Part shown: positions 50,101 to 62,323 of the stretch, piece after piece | How positions within the stretch are numbered: the stretch's first letter is position 1 | How the letters are laid out: each line of letters opens with the position of its first letter | Source: Brasenia schreberi | Lineage: Eukaryota; Streptophyta; Magnoliopsida; Nymphaeales; Cabombaceae | Length of the DNA stretch: 64,000 nt | Direction of reading: 5' to 3' | Assembly: GCA_036023115.1 (NCBI GenBank) | Contig: JAYKKT010000091.1 | Span: forward strand, 36,575,001 to 36,639,000 | Notes under the pieces: generated by a model | What the model saw: the letters and a program-made list of their open reading frames with translations, nothing else | Database searches by the model: none | Told to the model about the DNA's origin: nothing | Program-made: the position numbers and the translations under genes

Positions 50101-53100
50101 AATGCTGATTGCACAATTGAAGATGATAACAGTGCAAGATCTAGACAAATGGAAGCAGATGAGTTGTTGGCATGGCAACTACAAGAACAGTTTGACCAAG
50201 AAATAACAGGGATTGGCAGAGCTGAGGTCTGCACTTACATGATTCCTCATGTTATCTTAAGAAGAGTTGCATCATGGTTTGGCCTTTTTTGCAGATTGAT
50301 GCCAGCATTGCATGGACACTGCAACAAGAGGAGAACACAGGAAATGCTCCATCTACATCGCCTGCCAACCAGGATCTACCATTTCATGTGAGTTAATTAT
50401 TCTCCCCCTAAATATGGTGGACCTTTGCTTCTTAAAATATCTGTTTTGCTGTTTCATCCTCTTCTGAATGTCATTCTTGGGCTGGAAGCTCCTATTTTTG
50501 CCTTCAAGCGATTTTTCTATTTAAAAGTGCTAGTTTTTGTTTCAATTTTGGAGGGATATCATGTGTAAGTGCATTCATGCACATTTTGCCATATGAGATT
50601 TGAAAGACAGGATCCAGCGTTGAGTTGATATCTCTGCATTCTGTTACTTTCAAGATCCGTGTGAATACTATGATTCTGCTGATACTTCAAACGAGTAAAT
50701 ATTGCAACCCCCTTAAAATAATCTGCTTGTGTTAGATATCTTTTTAGGCTGCTGTATTTGTGATACTGTCCAATGTATAGTGTATTACCTTTTGTATTTT
50801 ACACTTCAATAGTAAAAGGCAAAGAGCGTGGTCTATATTTTCTTGTACTTTAGTTCATAAAAAGAAATAATTTCTTTTGAAAAGTTCCAAAAGTTCTGTT
50901 ATTTTACTCAGTGTTGTTTGTAGAATATCATATTGCGGATAATTTTTTCCTATGATATATCATACCATAAAATTTTCTAAAAATACTTATAAAAATCAAG
51001 AAAAATTCTAAACAATTGTTATGAATCAAAACAACTAGCGCAGCCGCAAATATTAGAATTGAATCAAAACAATAGTATATGACTTATTTAAATTATTTAA
51101 TAAGGTAGTAAACACATACATGGACTACATTAAGTTGTGATTAACTAATAATATTCATAAATTCATAATAAAAACAAATAAATAAGGTAAGTGACCATGA
51201 AAAATAGTCAAGCAATTTGTCTAGTCTATTATCAAACCAAATAAATAAAGGTTTATACATGGGTAGATGATTTTGAGTAGATAAGGGAAAACAATGGTTC
51301 GTACAAGAAAATGTAACAAAATCTATGAAAAATAAAGGAAAACAAAAGTTTATAGCTCAAGACATGAATAAATCCCACTCACACAGGTAAATGGACATGT
51401 CGGTAAAGAGGCATTAGGATATCAAGGTATTCATGGAAACTTTGGTTTTGGGGATATAAATGAGGAAGGTAGGGAGATTTTAAACTTTGCTATGGCATTT
51501 GATCTCTTTATAGTCAATACAATCTTCGAAAAATGAGATAAACATTTAATTACTTATAAGAGTGGCTTATCACAAACACAAATTGATTACTTTATTTGTA
51601 GAAAAGAAGATAGAGCATGCTGTAAAGATTGCAAGGTAATTCGAGGAGAAAACTTAACCACCCAACATCGACTTTTAGTTATAGATTTACAAATAAAAAA
51701 ATGGACAAAGAAGAAAAGAGTGCATCAAACTATTTGGACTAAATGGTGGAATCTCAAAAGCGAGAAAGAAGATATATTTAAATAGGAAGTCCTTCAAGTA
51801 GATGTTTGGAATTATGTTGGTACACCTTGTGATATGTGGAACAATAAGGCTATACATATTAGGAAAGTGACGAAAGATGTGCTAAGGGAGGTGTACCGGC
51901 ACAAAAAGAAGCTTGGTGGTGGAGTGAAGTAGTGCAAAATAAAATAAGGCAAAGAGGGCATGTTACAAATTACATTATGCTAAAAAAAACTAGTGAAACT
52001 TTAGAGGCTTATAAGAAAGCAAAGAATGAAGCGAAAAAGGTCGTCAGTGAAGCAAAAGCTAAAATTTAGGAGGATTTATATAAAAAACTCAACTCAAAAG
52101 AGGGTAAAAGATATATTTTTAGGATAGCTAGGGCTAGAGATAACAAAACTAAATATCTTAATTATGTTAGATGCATCAAGGACGAGGATGAAAAAATTCT
52201 AGTGGCAAATGATGATATAAGAAATAGATGGAAAAACTATTTTTATAAGCTTTTTAATGAAAATAAAGATGTCAATATTAGCTTAGGAGAGTTAGCCAAA
52301 TCAGAAAAGTATATAAACCACAATTTCTACCGATGTATTCAAAAAAATGAAGTCAAAGAGGCTCTTAAACATATGAAGGGTGGTAAATTGGTATGACCAG
52401 GCAATATTCTTATAGAAGTTTGGAAAATACTAGGAGAAATAGGAATCACTTGGCTCACAAGACTATTTAATTAAATATGGAAAAACCAAAAGATGCCCGA
52501 GGAATGGAGAGTGAGTACACTTATACCCATATATAAGAACAAGGGAGACATTCAGAATTATGCGAATTATCGAGGTATCAAGTTAATGAGCCATACTATG
52601 AAATTGTGAGAAAGAATTATCGAACGTAGGTTAAGACAAGTATAAAGTATAACAGAGAACCAATTTGGATTCATGCCAGACAGATCTACTGGTGAAACGA
52701 TTCACCTTTTGAGACGTCTTATGGAACATTTTAGAGTAAAAAAGAAAGACCGTCACATGATATTTATTGATCTAGAAAAAGCTTACGATAGGGTGCCGAG
52801 GGAGGTTCTTTGGAGAACTTTGGAAAAAAGAGGTATCCCATTGACATACATTAACCTTATAAGAGACATATACGATGGTGCAAAAACATGTGTGAGGACT
52901 CATGAAGGAATGACAAACTTTTTTGAAGTTAATATTGGGTTACATCAAGGATCAACTTTAAGTCTATACTTATTTAGAATGGTGATCAATGAGTTAACAA
53001 AACATATTCAAGATGAAGTACCTTGGTGTTTGTTATTTGCAGATGATATTATGTTAGTGGAGGAGTCTAAAGAAAAACTTAATAGAAAATTGGAACTATG

Positions 53101-56100
53101 GAGAGAAACATTAAAAAGCAAAGGCCTCCGACTTAGTAGAACAAAGACAAAACATATGGAATGTATGTTTGATCATTTGGTTGCTTCAGAGGACATTGAA
53201 ATTAAAATTGGCACACATTGCATCCCCAAAAGGAAAGTTTAAATACCTAGGGTCAAATTTTCAAAGTGATGGAAGAATTGATGGAGATGTTACGCGTAGA
53301 ATTAATGCTAGTTGGTTAAAATGAAGAGGAGCATTATGTATTCTTTGTGATAAGAAGATACCATTAAAGTTAAAAGGTAAATATTATATAGCAGCAATTA
53401 GGCCCACCATGTTTTATGGTTCTGAGTGTTGGGCATTTAATCATCAACATGTACAAAAGATGTCTGTGACAGAAATGAAGATGTCATATAAGAAAAGACC
53501 GTATACATAATGAGGTTATTAGAAACAAATTAGGAGTGACACCAATAGAGGATAAAATGTGAGAATATCATTTAAGATGGTTTGGACATATAGAAAGAAG
53601 ATCAAAAGAAGAACCTCTAAGAAGGTATGAAAAACTAAATTTGGAAAGTATTAAAAGAGGTAGAGGACGACCACAAAAGTATTGGAAAGAAACAATAAAG
53701 AATGATCTAGCTTATTGTGAGTTAACTGCTAACATGGCACATGATAGGGCTCTGTGGAAACAAAGAGTCCATGTAGCCGACCCCGTCTAGTATGAGAAAA
53801 GGCTTAGTTGTTGTTGTTGTTGTTGCCTTTTTTGATCAATCAGCATTTTCATATAAAAATGCAGTAGCAACTACTGAAGGCTGATTCTGTTTTCACGACA
53901 AAACACACTGAACAACTGTTGATCAAGGTACACCATCATCTATGAGCTGTGGTGTGTGGAAAGAAAGCCTGCTCTCGACCTCCTTGGCTGGAAAAGATTA
54001 AGGCCCTGTACTGCCATTGTCGGTGACTTTTTGATGCCCGGAAGGTGGTGTTGATGTCTCTTTTGGGCTGAAGAAGATGGCCTTCCTTTTTGACTGGAAA
54101 AGGAGCTAGGAGGAACCCCTTCTTTTCTTTCTTCTTGATCTTTATCTTCTCCTACTCTTGCATCTCTCTCCCTCTCACACACATGATGGATGAGTGCTGC
54201 TTCGTTGGCTGAAACTGAGCAGGAGACAGATAAGATGACCAGAACATCACATGAACACCCTTTTTCATGTGGAACCAACCTACAAATTATGTGTCTTTTC
54301 TTGGCATCTGGAGTTATTTATGTGGAAGCCTTTACAGATTTCTTATGCATACTCTCACTAATTTTCGTGGAACTGGCATAGGCATGATTACCCAGAAAGT
54401 TTTTACCTTCTCATGGGGGGAGTCTAAAGTCCCCTCTTTTCCTTGCATTTGTGGAGGAATGCATGCCCAGTGGATATCCTTACGAGAGGGAATGGCGTTC
54501 TTTCCAATGATGCTTTATACTCTTGATACAGTCTAACAAAGTTTAGCAAGCAGCCCCTTATGCAAGCTGCCAAGCAGCATAAGCCTTGTGGTCTAGGGTC
54601 TTAAACTTTTGCACTCTACATTACCACGGAGACAGCTGAAGTTGCTGAAGTTTCATTACTTCTGTAGACAATAAATGAAAATACAAAGAGGGGCAAAGAC
54701 TCTATCTTGCTTCTTATCTTGATGTGCCTTTCTTTTTTTCATTACTTGCAAATTCATTAATAATGAAATACATCAACGTTATCTTCTCTTTTCTTCATTC
54801 CTTACTTTGTGACAGATAAAGTGTAATGAACTGGATATAGAAATATAGAACATCACTTTACCTGATTGTTTGGTTAGTGAAATGGAGTTTTTTTTCTTCT
54901 CATTATTGAAAAAGTCATATGGGACGCAAAGCCAGGAATGAAGCATAGTATAACATATAATCATGCAATTTAGCTGGGTACTTCTGAAATACATAGAAAT
55001 ATATTTTAGTTTGAATTATCATCTTTTTTCTGAATAGGTCTAGTTCTTCTTGTTAGTTGTGGACCTTTAGGACATATAAATCTTTGCCTTCTTTTTCACA
55101 AGACAATCTTTCATTACACAAACAAGTGTTGTCATGCATTGCACGATAAGTGTTGTCATGCATTGCACGATAAGTGTTGATATGTATCTTATCAACTGAC
55201 TTTTTGATACATGTTATACATCATGATGTATCTTAGGGTTGTATCGATATCAATAAGCACGACACACCCTCTGGACCCAAAATTTTCAATAATTTAAATG
55301 CGTTTTAGTGATCTGTTACGTTTTAGAACTTGTCGTGATTTTAATGTATTCATTAGTTTAAGTGGTTTTATATTCAAGTGATTTTATTTATATTTTTGGT
55401 ACTTTTGAACTTTTTAGTAAGTTTTAGGTTTCTTGATTTAGGAGAATGATACGGCCAATATGCATCCATGTTCATATTGTATTGTTAGAGGAAGAGGATA
55501 GTTATTGTTACAACACTCGAAAAAGGGCCTTCTCAGCATACATGAGACATGCCCGGTTTGGACCAAGATCGGTGTCTCGAACTGCAACTGAACTGGTTTG
55601 GAAACCAGCCAAAACAAGAACATGCCGACCCAGAACTGGAACTATAACCGAACCAGGGATTCCTTGGTTAGGTTATGGTTCAAAAGTTTCAGTAACATGA
55701 ACCACCAATTCTAAATATTTTAAAATGTCCTTGGAACATTTTAAAAATTTCCCTCCAACTTCCATTATTATTTTTTCACTGCATCCCTTTCCTTCCTTTA
55801 GTGCGCCGTGTTATGACAGCCAACATTAATTGTGGCTGTCATGATTTTGACATAGATGCCTGGTTTCAAAACTTTTTTTGAAAAATTTTAGTTATTGAAT
55901 ATTGTGACCATGCTTGATGCCTCCAGTTATCATTCATTTTGTACGTATAATTCATTGTGAGTTGCAACAATCCTAAAAGGCAAAATCGTATACCATGATG
56001 TATGATTGTAGCAAATGGAAAAATATGAAATATCTTGATCTCCATATGCATGAAACACCTTGACAGGAGCTTGCGATATGGACATTCAGATAGATAGGGA

Positions 56101-57954
56101 GCTGTTCCTATAATGAAAAGTACTTTGTTATGACGAGAAATAGCAGTTTTCTTGTTGGATCTTTCAGTTTGCTAAGTTTGGAAAAAGCTTGGCTATTCTT
56201 TTACATCCTCTTTCTTAGCAAGCTATTTTCTGGTCCTTAAAAGTTTATGTATTCCATGAAGTATTTTGGCTCTACACGGAAATATGGAGTTGCGTGGGCC
56301 TTTTCCCTGATGATTTTCTGCCTGTATGAAATGGATTGTGCAGAATGGAACATCGATATTTTCTTCTTTTGCTAGCTTGTCGTTGGAGCATAGATCATTT
56401 AAAAATGAAGTGTTACTTTGGTTTAGGATTATAAACGTCAAATATGATATCCTGTTTATTTATTTTTCACTCTATCTTCTTATACGTGTCTTCCTTTGTA
56501 GTTAAATCAACTTCTCTGATTTCTTGTGCATGCGTGTCTTTCGCAGAGGAACTCAGCTACAAGTAGTGTAAGCATGCCTTTTCTTTTGCAGTCTTCTAAT
56601 GGTTCTTCAGTTTGGTCTACAAGTCGTTCAAGGTTGGCTCGGTTGAGGAGGGGCGTTAGTTATCGTTCTTCTGCCCGACATCCTAGAAGTACTTTTCATT
56701 TTCCCTCCAATATGTCACTGGAGATGGTAAGCTTTTCCGGTAACTGTCTGACATATTTTTACTTATGAAATTCGTGCAAAAAGTCAGTCCTTCACTCTGT
56801 ATTTACCTTTTTTTTTGTTTTTCTTGTGGACTTTGTGCTTGGGTCTTCCTATACTGCACAAGCACTATATAGCAGATTGTACAGACAGGACGATACATAT
56901 TTATACTATTTCGAATACTATGCTGCCCCATTTTTGTAAATGGTCTCTGTATGATTTGGGGTGTATCTTACCGTGTTGTAGATGCAAGGGGTGTATCAGT
57001 ATCATTTATTATGAAAAATGTTCATTGTTAGAAATAGAATACAATATGTATCGTATTGTTGGGCCTTTACAATACAGCTGATATATCAACACTTATAACA
57101 CTGTTTCATAGAACGATGACGTCAAAGCAAATGTGAGAGCCATATTGAATATAATTTTGCAGAATGCAGCATTTTCACGTGTAATTTTCTGCTTTAGCAT
57201 GTTTTGGGCCAAGTATGTTTCTATGGTCTGGACTCTGGAAGGATAAACATTAGCCTTTTACAGGTCTCCTAGAATCTAAATGGCTTCAATAAAAGAAATT
57301 ATGTTCTCTCTACATTATTCTTTTCATGTGGGTCCATCTGCATGTGTATATATGCTGTCCTTGCGCACCAGATTCAAGTTCAGCTGCTTCCTTCCATCTA
57401 CCTTCAAGATGGTTAAGTAGGGTTTTGTTATCTATTTCATTTTGCATAGTATTTCTTTTGAGGAAAATCTTGTTATGTTCTAAGTCGTGAAATTTAGGTA
57501 CCTTGGAAATCAACTTGCACTCCTTGAGTATCCATGATGTACTTTGTAATGATATAGTGTGAGAACTTATTTGCTTTGAACAAATTCAGTCCAGAAGGTA
57601 AGTTTCTTTTGGCTTTCGAAAGAATCAGGTTGATGATTTAGTGTCAGTTGACACCTACACAGGCAGATACAGAAAAGCTCAGGCACATGTCTTTGCGTCA
57701 TACTTTCACATAAGAAATATCACTTTTGAGGTTCTTTTGTTAACCTCTTGAACAATGTACTAGTTCCGTATTTCTAAGGTTCATTTTCTGCATTTTATTT
57801 TCTGCTAGTGCTTTTCTTCATTTTACCTTGTGAGTAAACACGAATGCCTTGCCTTGTAGAGGATCAATTTACTTGAAGTGCTGGATGTTATAACTGGTGA
57901 AGATGGTGCTTCTACAATTGATAGGTTAGTCAGAACAGATCGGGACTTCAACGA
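44160..57954 (+). CDS. probable RING-type E3 ubiquitin ligase, 5' part (exons 1-6), RING not in window
   Basis: Coding exons: 44160-44252, 44920-46682, 49509-50226, 50295-50387, 56547-56726, 57860-57954; 980 codons plus two bases, all GT-AG with consistent phase. The large exon 2 is Ser/Asp/Arg-rich and disordered-looking, with [12 protein letters not shown] (about residue 120). Exons 3-4 hold two similar short helices, [13 protein letters not shown] (834-846) and [14 protein letters not shown] (858-871). Exon 5 is [20 protein letters not shown] then FPSNMSLEM; exon 6 ends [10 protein letters not shown]. In plants these blocks typically lead directly into NDYEMLLALD and a C-terminal RING-H2 domain, so I infer a ubiquitin ligase. 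The last donor (GA|GTAAGT) has no visible partner to 64,000: the intron contains an RTE copy and a gypsy element. Intron 4 (6.2 kb) contains another RTE copy; intron 3 is only 68 nt. Either the RING exon is beyond the window or the gene is truncated. I could not see the RING, so the function rests on the N-terminal and linker blocks. Confidence 0.8.
46683..49508. other. intron 2 of the E3-like gene
   Basis: 2.8 kb with no coding content. It includes a TA/CA-rich self-complementary tract (47589-47685), a partly repeated block (CTATGAAACATTTG at about 47482 and 47550), and a GTGTTGGTGTCCTGACA word (48681-48697) like that in intron 3 of the MRD1-like gene. Confidence 0.6.
51386..53825 (+). mobile_element. 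RTE-type LINE, longest copy in window, in intron 4 of the E3-like gene
   Basis: Begins inside the endonuclease domain ([14 protein letters not shown], 51387 on; then [16 protein letters not shown] near 51560 and [14 protein letters not shown] near 51660) and runs through the reverse transcriptase: [20 protein letters not shown] (52757-52815), [20 protein letters not shown] (52938-52997), and the catalytic LFADDIML (53035-53058). The 3' region encodes [20 protein letters not shown] (53578 on) and [12 protein letters not shown], then CATGTAGCCGACCCC and a TTG-repeat tail. The F/YADD box, the endonuclease order and the TTG tail place it in the RTE clade. Stops and frameshifts in endonuclease, linker and 3' parts make it inactive. 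It is 5'-truncated and I found no target duplication. Confidence 0.92.
52673..53242 (+). pseudogene. RTE reverse transcriptase core, longest intact frame
   Basis: 189 codons without a stop from the first Met, spanning RT motifs 1-5 with the FADD active site intact. The frame is open upstream only to a TGA at 52606-52608 region and ends at 53240-53242, so it is a domain fragment, not a complete protein. It is the best source for classifying the family. Confidence 0.85.
55124..55184. repeat. 24-bp tandem duplication, 2.5 units
   Basis: AAGTGTTGTCATGCATTGCA plus CGAT at 55124-55147 and again at 55148-55171, with a partial third unit. Intronic. Confidence 0.85.
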
Positions 57955-58159
57955 GTAAGTATTTTTCTATGTTTAAGAGATGAGTAAGCTTTTTCCATGA
58001 CTAAGAGAGGCTTTTCTTTTTTGTGATTAAGAGATGTTTTGCATATTTTAGCGTAAATTGCTCAGTGTCAATTTAAATAGGTGGTGTGGCTTGTCGAAAA
58101 TGTTATTAATTTAATCAAAGTTCTACAACTTCTAAAATTCAATGTGAAAAGGATTATTT

Positions 58160-58741
58160 TAAATTATTTGCATGGAAAAATTGATAGAGATGTTACAAGA
58201 ATCAATGCAGGTTGGTTAAAATGGAGAGGTGCTTCAGGTATTCTATTTGAAGTCAAAGAAGATACCATTAAAGTTGAAAGGTAAGTATTATACAGCAGTA
58301 ATTAAACATGCTATACTATATAGTTTTGAGTGTTGGGCAGTTAATCATCACTTACAAAATGTTCTTGGCAATTGGCATAAATAAAGATGCTGAGATGGAT
58401 GAGTGGTCACACTAGAAAAGATCGTATACATAATGAGGTTATTAAGAACAAAATGGAAGCGACGCCAATAGATAATAAAATGAGGGAAAATCGTTTAAGA
58501 TGGTTTGAACATATAAAAAGATGATGAAAGGAAGCTCCAGGAAGAAGGTATGAGAAACTATACTGTGAAAATGTTAAAAGAGAAAGATGAAGACTACAAA
58601 ACTGTTGGAAGAAAACAATAAAGAATGATCTAGTTTATGTTGAGTTAAACAATTGTTAGCATGCCATATGATCGAGGTCTATGAAAACAAAGAATCCATG
58701 TAACCGACCCCATCTAGTATGAGAAAATGTTTAGTTGTTGT
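58160..58741 (+). mobile_element. RTE-type LINE 3' end, about 580 bp, downstream of exon 6
   Basis: Encodes in broken frames the last part of ORF2 (DRDVTRINAGWLKWRGA, then YSFECWAVNHHL and [10 protein letters not shown]) and continues through the family 3' UTR to CATCTAGTATGAGAAAATG and TTAGTTGTTG. Strongly diverged. It lies in the presumed last intron of the E3-like gene. Confidence 0.85.
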
Positions 58742-58922
58742 GTAGATACATGCTTGAATTATATTTGAAAAGTTGAATGAATTATTATTGTTGTCCAAGT
58801 AGGTAAAGGATCCCCATGCAAGCAAAATATTTTGAAGATAAAATACTACTTAATATAATTTTAAAACATATCAAGTCAAATATCCACACAGGTTCTAGAC
58901 ATATAAGTTGGCGACAAGTCAT

Positions 58923-59079
58923 ACAACAACAACAACTAAGTCTTTTCCCATGCTAGACGGGGTCGACTACATGGATTCTTTGTTTCCACAGATCCCTATC
59001 GTATGCCATGTTAGCAGTTAACTCACAATAAGCTAGATCTTTCTTTATTGTTTCTTTCCAACACTTTTGTGGTCGTCCT
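58923..59079 (-). mobile_element. RTE-type LINE 3' tail, antisense, cut by the gypsy insertion
   Basis: Plus strand reads ACAACAACAACAACTAAGTC, GGGGTCGACTACATGG, CTCACAATAAGCTAGATC, ACACTTTTGTGGTCGTCC and then stops dead at the gypsy LTR start, where other copies continue CTCTACCTCTTT. Together with the sense copy at 58160-58741 it forms an inverted repeat of about 157 bp arms and a 181-bp loop. Confidence 0.88.
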
Positions 59080-60777
59080 TGTAAACACCCAAAATCAAAA
59101 TATTTTCAAAACTCCCAAATTCGATTCGAAACCTTTATGAACTTCCAAATCGAAAATCCCAACTTTTTAAAGTTTAAGCTTTTTTTAGAAAATGTCAAAA
59201 TAAAGGTTTTAAATTAAAGTTAAAAGCCCAGGTAATTCAAAGCGAATCAGACGAACAAATGAGGATCCAATCCAATTCAAGATCGAGATCCAGTCCAAAG
59301 GCGAAGGATGGACCAAGTCAGAAGCCTATCATCTCCAGATAGAATCAAATAACAAAGCATATCAAGTTAGAGGCTTATCCAATTATAAAGCAAATTAGGT
59401 TGGATATGAAGATCGAAGATACCGATTGGATAAGGCAGGCCAATTCACTTCAAATCATGAGATGGTTCAATGCAAATCCGAGGGCCGGTTTATTTTAAAT
59501 CATGGGATAGTTCGTCTCAAATCAAAGACCATGACCGGCTTTACAAAAAGAATCGGACTTGGAAATACTGACTTTGAAGACTTATTCAAGCTACAACATA
59601 TCAATTTAAATCAAGTTAAATGAAGACAAGAAGCCAAGCTAGCCTAGCCGGCCACATAGGTGCACTCGGCTAGGGCTAGACGAGCCCATATAGACTAAAA
59701 AACCAGCCCATATGGGGCTGGTCCATAATACCACAAGGGGGACCATTCAACATTGGATCATGGGTTGGATTTGGAAGCCAAACCCGCCCCAAATGAAGAC
59801 CCTAGAAGCCCGCCCCTTGGCCTATAAATAGGGCCAAGGGGGGGGGGGCGGGTTCTCCCTCTTGAAAATTGCGAGAGCTTGCTATCTTGGGGATTGGTAA
59901 GAGAGTTTGGGGGCTGGTCTTGGGCTTAGCAAGGAGGTGCTGCACCTATTTTGGGTCGTGGGCTGTAAGGGAGTGAAGCAAGAGAGGGATTGGGGATAAA
60001 ATTAGGCTAGGGGCTGTATATAGTGAGATTGAGAGATTGAGTCAAGGAAGAAGGAGGCTGAATTCCCACTTGGGAATTTCGGCATCTTGGGTGAAAATCT
60101 GTAAGTATTCCTAAACTTTGATTCTAATCCTTCTTCTCCATTAATTCAATTTGAAAGGGGTTGTATTAATGCAGCCTTGTCTCCCCCCATGTTGTAATAA
60201 TGATTAGATTTGCTGAATTTTCATTCTCACATATACACTCTATGTGTTTGTTTATGTGATTCTTCTCAAATATATTCTATAGAACACTCTATATTCTCTA
60301 CTCCCTCTATGCATAAGCTTATATACATATTTACTTTCATTTTCTTTTAGCAATTTCAATTCGTGATGTTGTGTTGTTGCAATTTTAATTCGTGTGAGTT
60401 TGCATCACGCATGTTTCTAAAAATCTGAAAATTGGATTTCATCATCTCTGTATACGTTGATTGCCTGAATTTTAATTCTCGAACCTTTGCTCTAATTGCT
60501 CTAAAACTTTGTACACATATGCTACACACATAGGCCCACCTCTAATAAAATTTTCTAGAATTTTAGGGCCTTCCAACCCCGTAATTAAAATTATGTAAAA
60601 TCGAAACAATTTATGTAAACTGTCTGTTCAACCAGTTTTCCTGCAACAGAATTGAAGTCAGATTTGTTTATACTTTTACTTGTTTTTGAAAACTAGATGG
60701 CACGCTCGTGTAAGAGTAGATTAGAATTATTGTTTCAAGTCTCTACATAGGCTTGGAGTGAAAATTTCGTGTCTACA
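59080..60777 (+). repeat. gypsy 5' LTR, about 1.7 kb
   Basis: Begins TG (59080) and ends TCTACA (60772-60777), immediately before GAATTGGCACGCCCGGTGGG. The boundary is inferred from the start of gypsy sequence in the RTE relic and from the primer-binding site; the second LTR is not in the window for confirmation. Confidence 0.75.
59823..59830 (+). promoter_or_regulatory. TATA box of the gypsy LTR
   Basis: CCTATAAATAGGG is a strong plant TATA match, in the middle of the LTR and followed by a G-rich tract. Transcript start would be expected about 30 bases downstream. Confidence 0.6.
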
Positions 60778-60779
60778 GA

Positions 60780-60800
60780 ATTGGCACGCCCGGTGGGACT
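60780..60800 (+). other. gypsy primer-binding site
   Basis: TTGGCACGCCCGGTGGGAC directly follows the LTR end with a 3-base spacer. TGG at the start complements a tRNA CCA end. I could not assign the tRNA species from memory. Confidence 0.65.
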
Positions 60801-61049
60801 CGAGTCTTCAGAAACTTCAAACTTAGGTGAAGAAAACCTCCAATTCCAAGCTTTTAAAAAATGTGGTGTTAACTTTTGAACTTGTGCACAAGTTTGTTTT
60901 ACATCAAAAAGCATGTCTAGTTCGGACGAGTCATATGAAGTGTCGAGCCGGGCTTCTTGCTCATCAAGTTCGTTTTGAAAAAAAATATCGAAAATGGGTT
61001 ACAAAAACGAAGAAGAATCGCTTGTTTCCCTTCGAAGAGACTTCAAGCT

Positions 61050-62250
61050 CTTAGGAGAAAGAATTGCCGCCCTAAGCTAAGAGGCCGAAGTAGTGGAGTC
61101 ATGTTCTTCCCATGGGAAGCAAGCGAGAGCTCACAAGAGATCGAATAGATCAAAAAAGCCCAAAGAGACCTCATAGTGGAAGGGGAAAAGAAACATGAAT
61201 CTTTCACATTGAAAGATAGAAAGGCCCTACAATAATTATTGAGAGGCCAAATTAAAGAGAAGAAATCATATGCACTATCATATTTTTTATCATCTGATTA
61301 CCAAACCGATAGTGATGATGACATACCAAATTTCCATCGGCATGATGGAAGTGGGGATCCTAGATCCCACCTTCAACTCTTCTCTCGTAGGGCATACAAA
61401 ATGAAGAAATATTCAACAAAATGGATATACTAGTTTCCCCTTTCCCTTAAAGGCAATGCTTCAAGGTGGCTGGCTTCATACGATTTAAGCCAATTCGCTA
61501 CATTTGAGGAGCTAGCGAATTGTTTTATGCAAAGATTTTCTCACAACGTAAAAGTCATCCCCACTTTAAATACCTTAAGGGATACTAAGCAAACACCTAA
61601 CGAGGATGCTCATGCATTCATCGTTAGGTGGAGGTCACTCTTGGGGCAAGTGCGAGAGCCCATCTGAGAAGGGTGTGCGGTAATACTCATCCTTGAAAAT
61701 TTTGAAACGGATTTAAAAGCGCTTCTCTTAGCTGATCCCGTCTAGTATGGGAAAAGGCTTAGTTGTTTGTTTGTTATTTAAAAGCGCTTCTCTCCCTTTA
61801 TGAAATCTCAACATTCCACAAATTAATAAAGAAGGCTTCCCTCTTCAAAGCTAATTTTAAAAAAGGAGTCTATGAAGATTTCGGGAAAGAAAGAACTGTT
61901 CAAAAGACTCGCTTTAAAAAACCCGGGACATATGGGCAACCCACAGCGGACAATGGGGCAAAACCCCAAAAGTTGCAAATGTCCGCGTGGAATCAAGCCC
62001 GACTGGCCCTTCTAAAAAGACCGAACAAAAACATGTCAAAAAAACTTCAAAAGAATTTTGAAAGGCGGGAGTTCACCCCATTAGGACAACCAATCACGGA
62101 AGTCCTAGACCTCCTGCTGGCCCAGGGAATGGTCACCCTCCCCACTCTTCCCGAGGGGACACCCCCAAAAGGGAAAATTTAAATTTTGAATGAATTTTGC
62201 AAATATCATAGGCTCAAAGGCCATGATACAAATAAATGTTATGCGCTTTT
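61050..62250 (+). pseudogene. gypsy gag remnant
   Basis: Gag landmarks are HRHDGSGDPRSHLQLFSRRA (61336-61395) and, after a stop at 61431, SLKGNASRWLASYDLSQFAT then FVRWRSLLGQVRE-like text (61444-61665). Next come a stop, a 47-bp RTE insertion (61729-61775), then a basic Gln/Lys-rich part (61,860-62,180) and a CX2HX4HX4C knuckle CKYHRLKGHDTNKC (about 62196-62240). The frame changes several times, so it is not translatable as one protein. Confidence 0.8.
61729..61775 (+). mobile_element. RTE-type LINE tail of 47 bp inside gypsy gag
   Basis: TAGCTGATCCCGTCTAGTAT, GGGAAAAGGCTTAGTTG, TTTGTTTGTT. It is flanked by a perfect 18-bp duplication ATTTAAAAGCGCTTCTCT (61711-61728 and 61776-61793). It is younger than the gypsy element it interrupts. 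Confidence 0.95.
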
Positions 62251-62323
62251 AAACAAAATCGATGACTTGATAGAGCAAGGAAGGCTCTACGTTATGGAGG
62301 AATCGGAGCCCTCCTAAGCGATT

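Noticed and set aside
57110..57180. A possible extra exon of the E3-like gene after TTTCATAG, reading [12 protein letters not shown]
   Set aside because: Exon 5 ends MSLEM and exon 6 begins RINLLEVLD, which joins smoothly and in phase as in relatives; the extra piece lacks a good donor.
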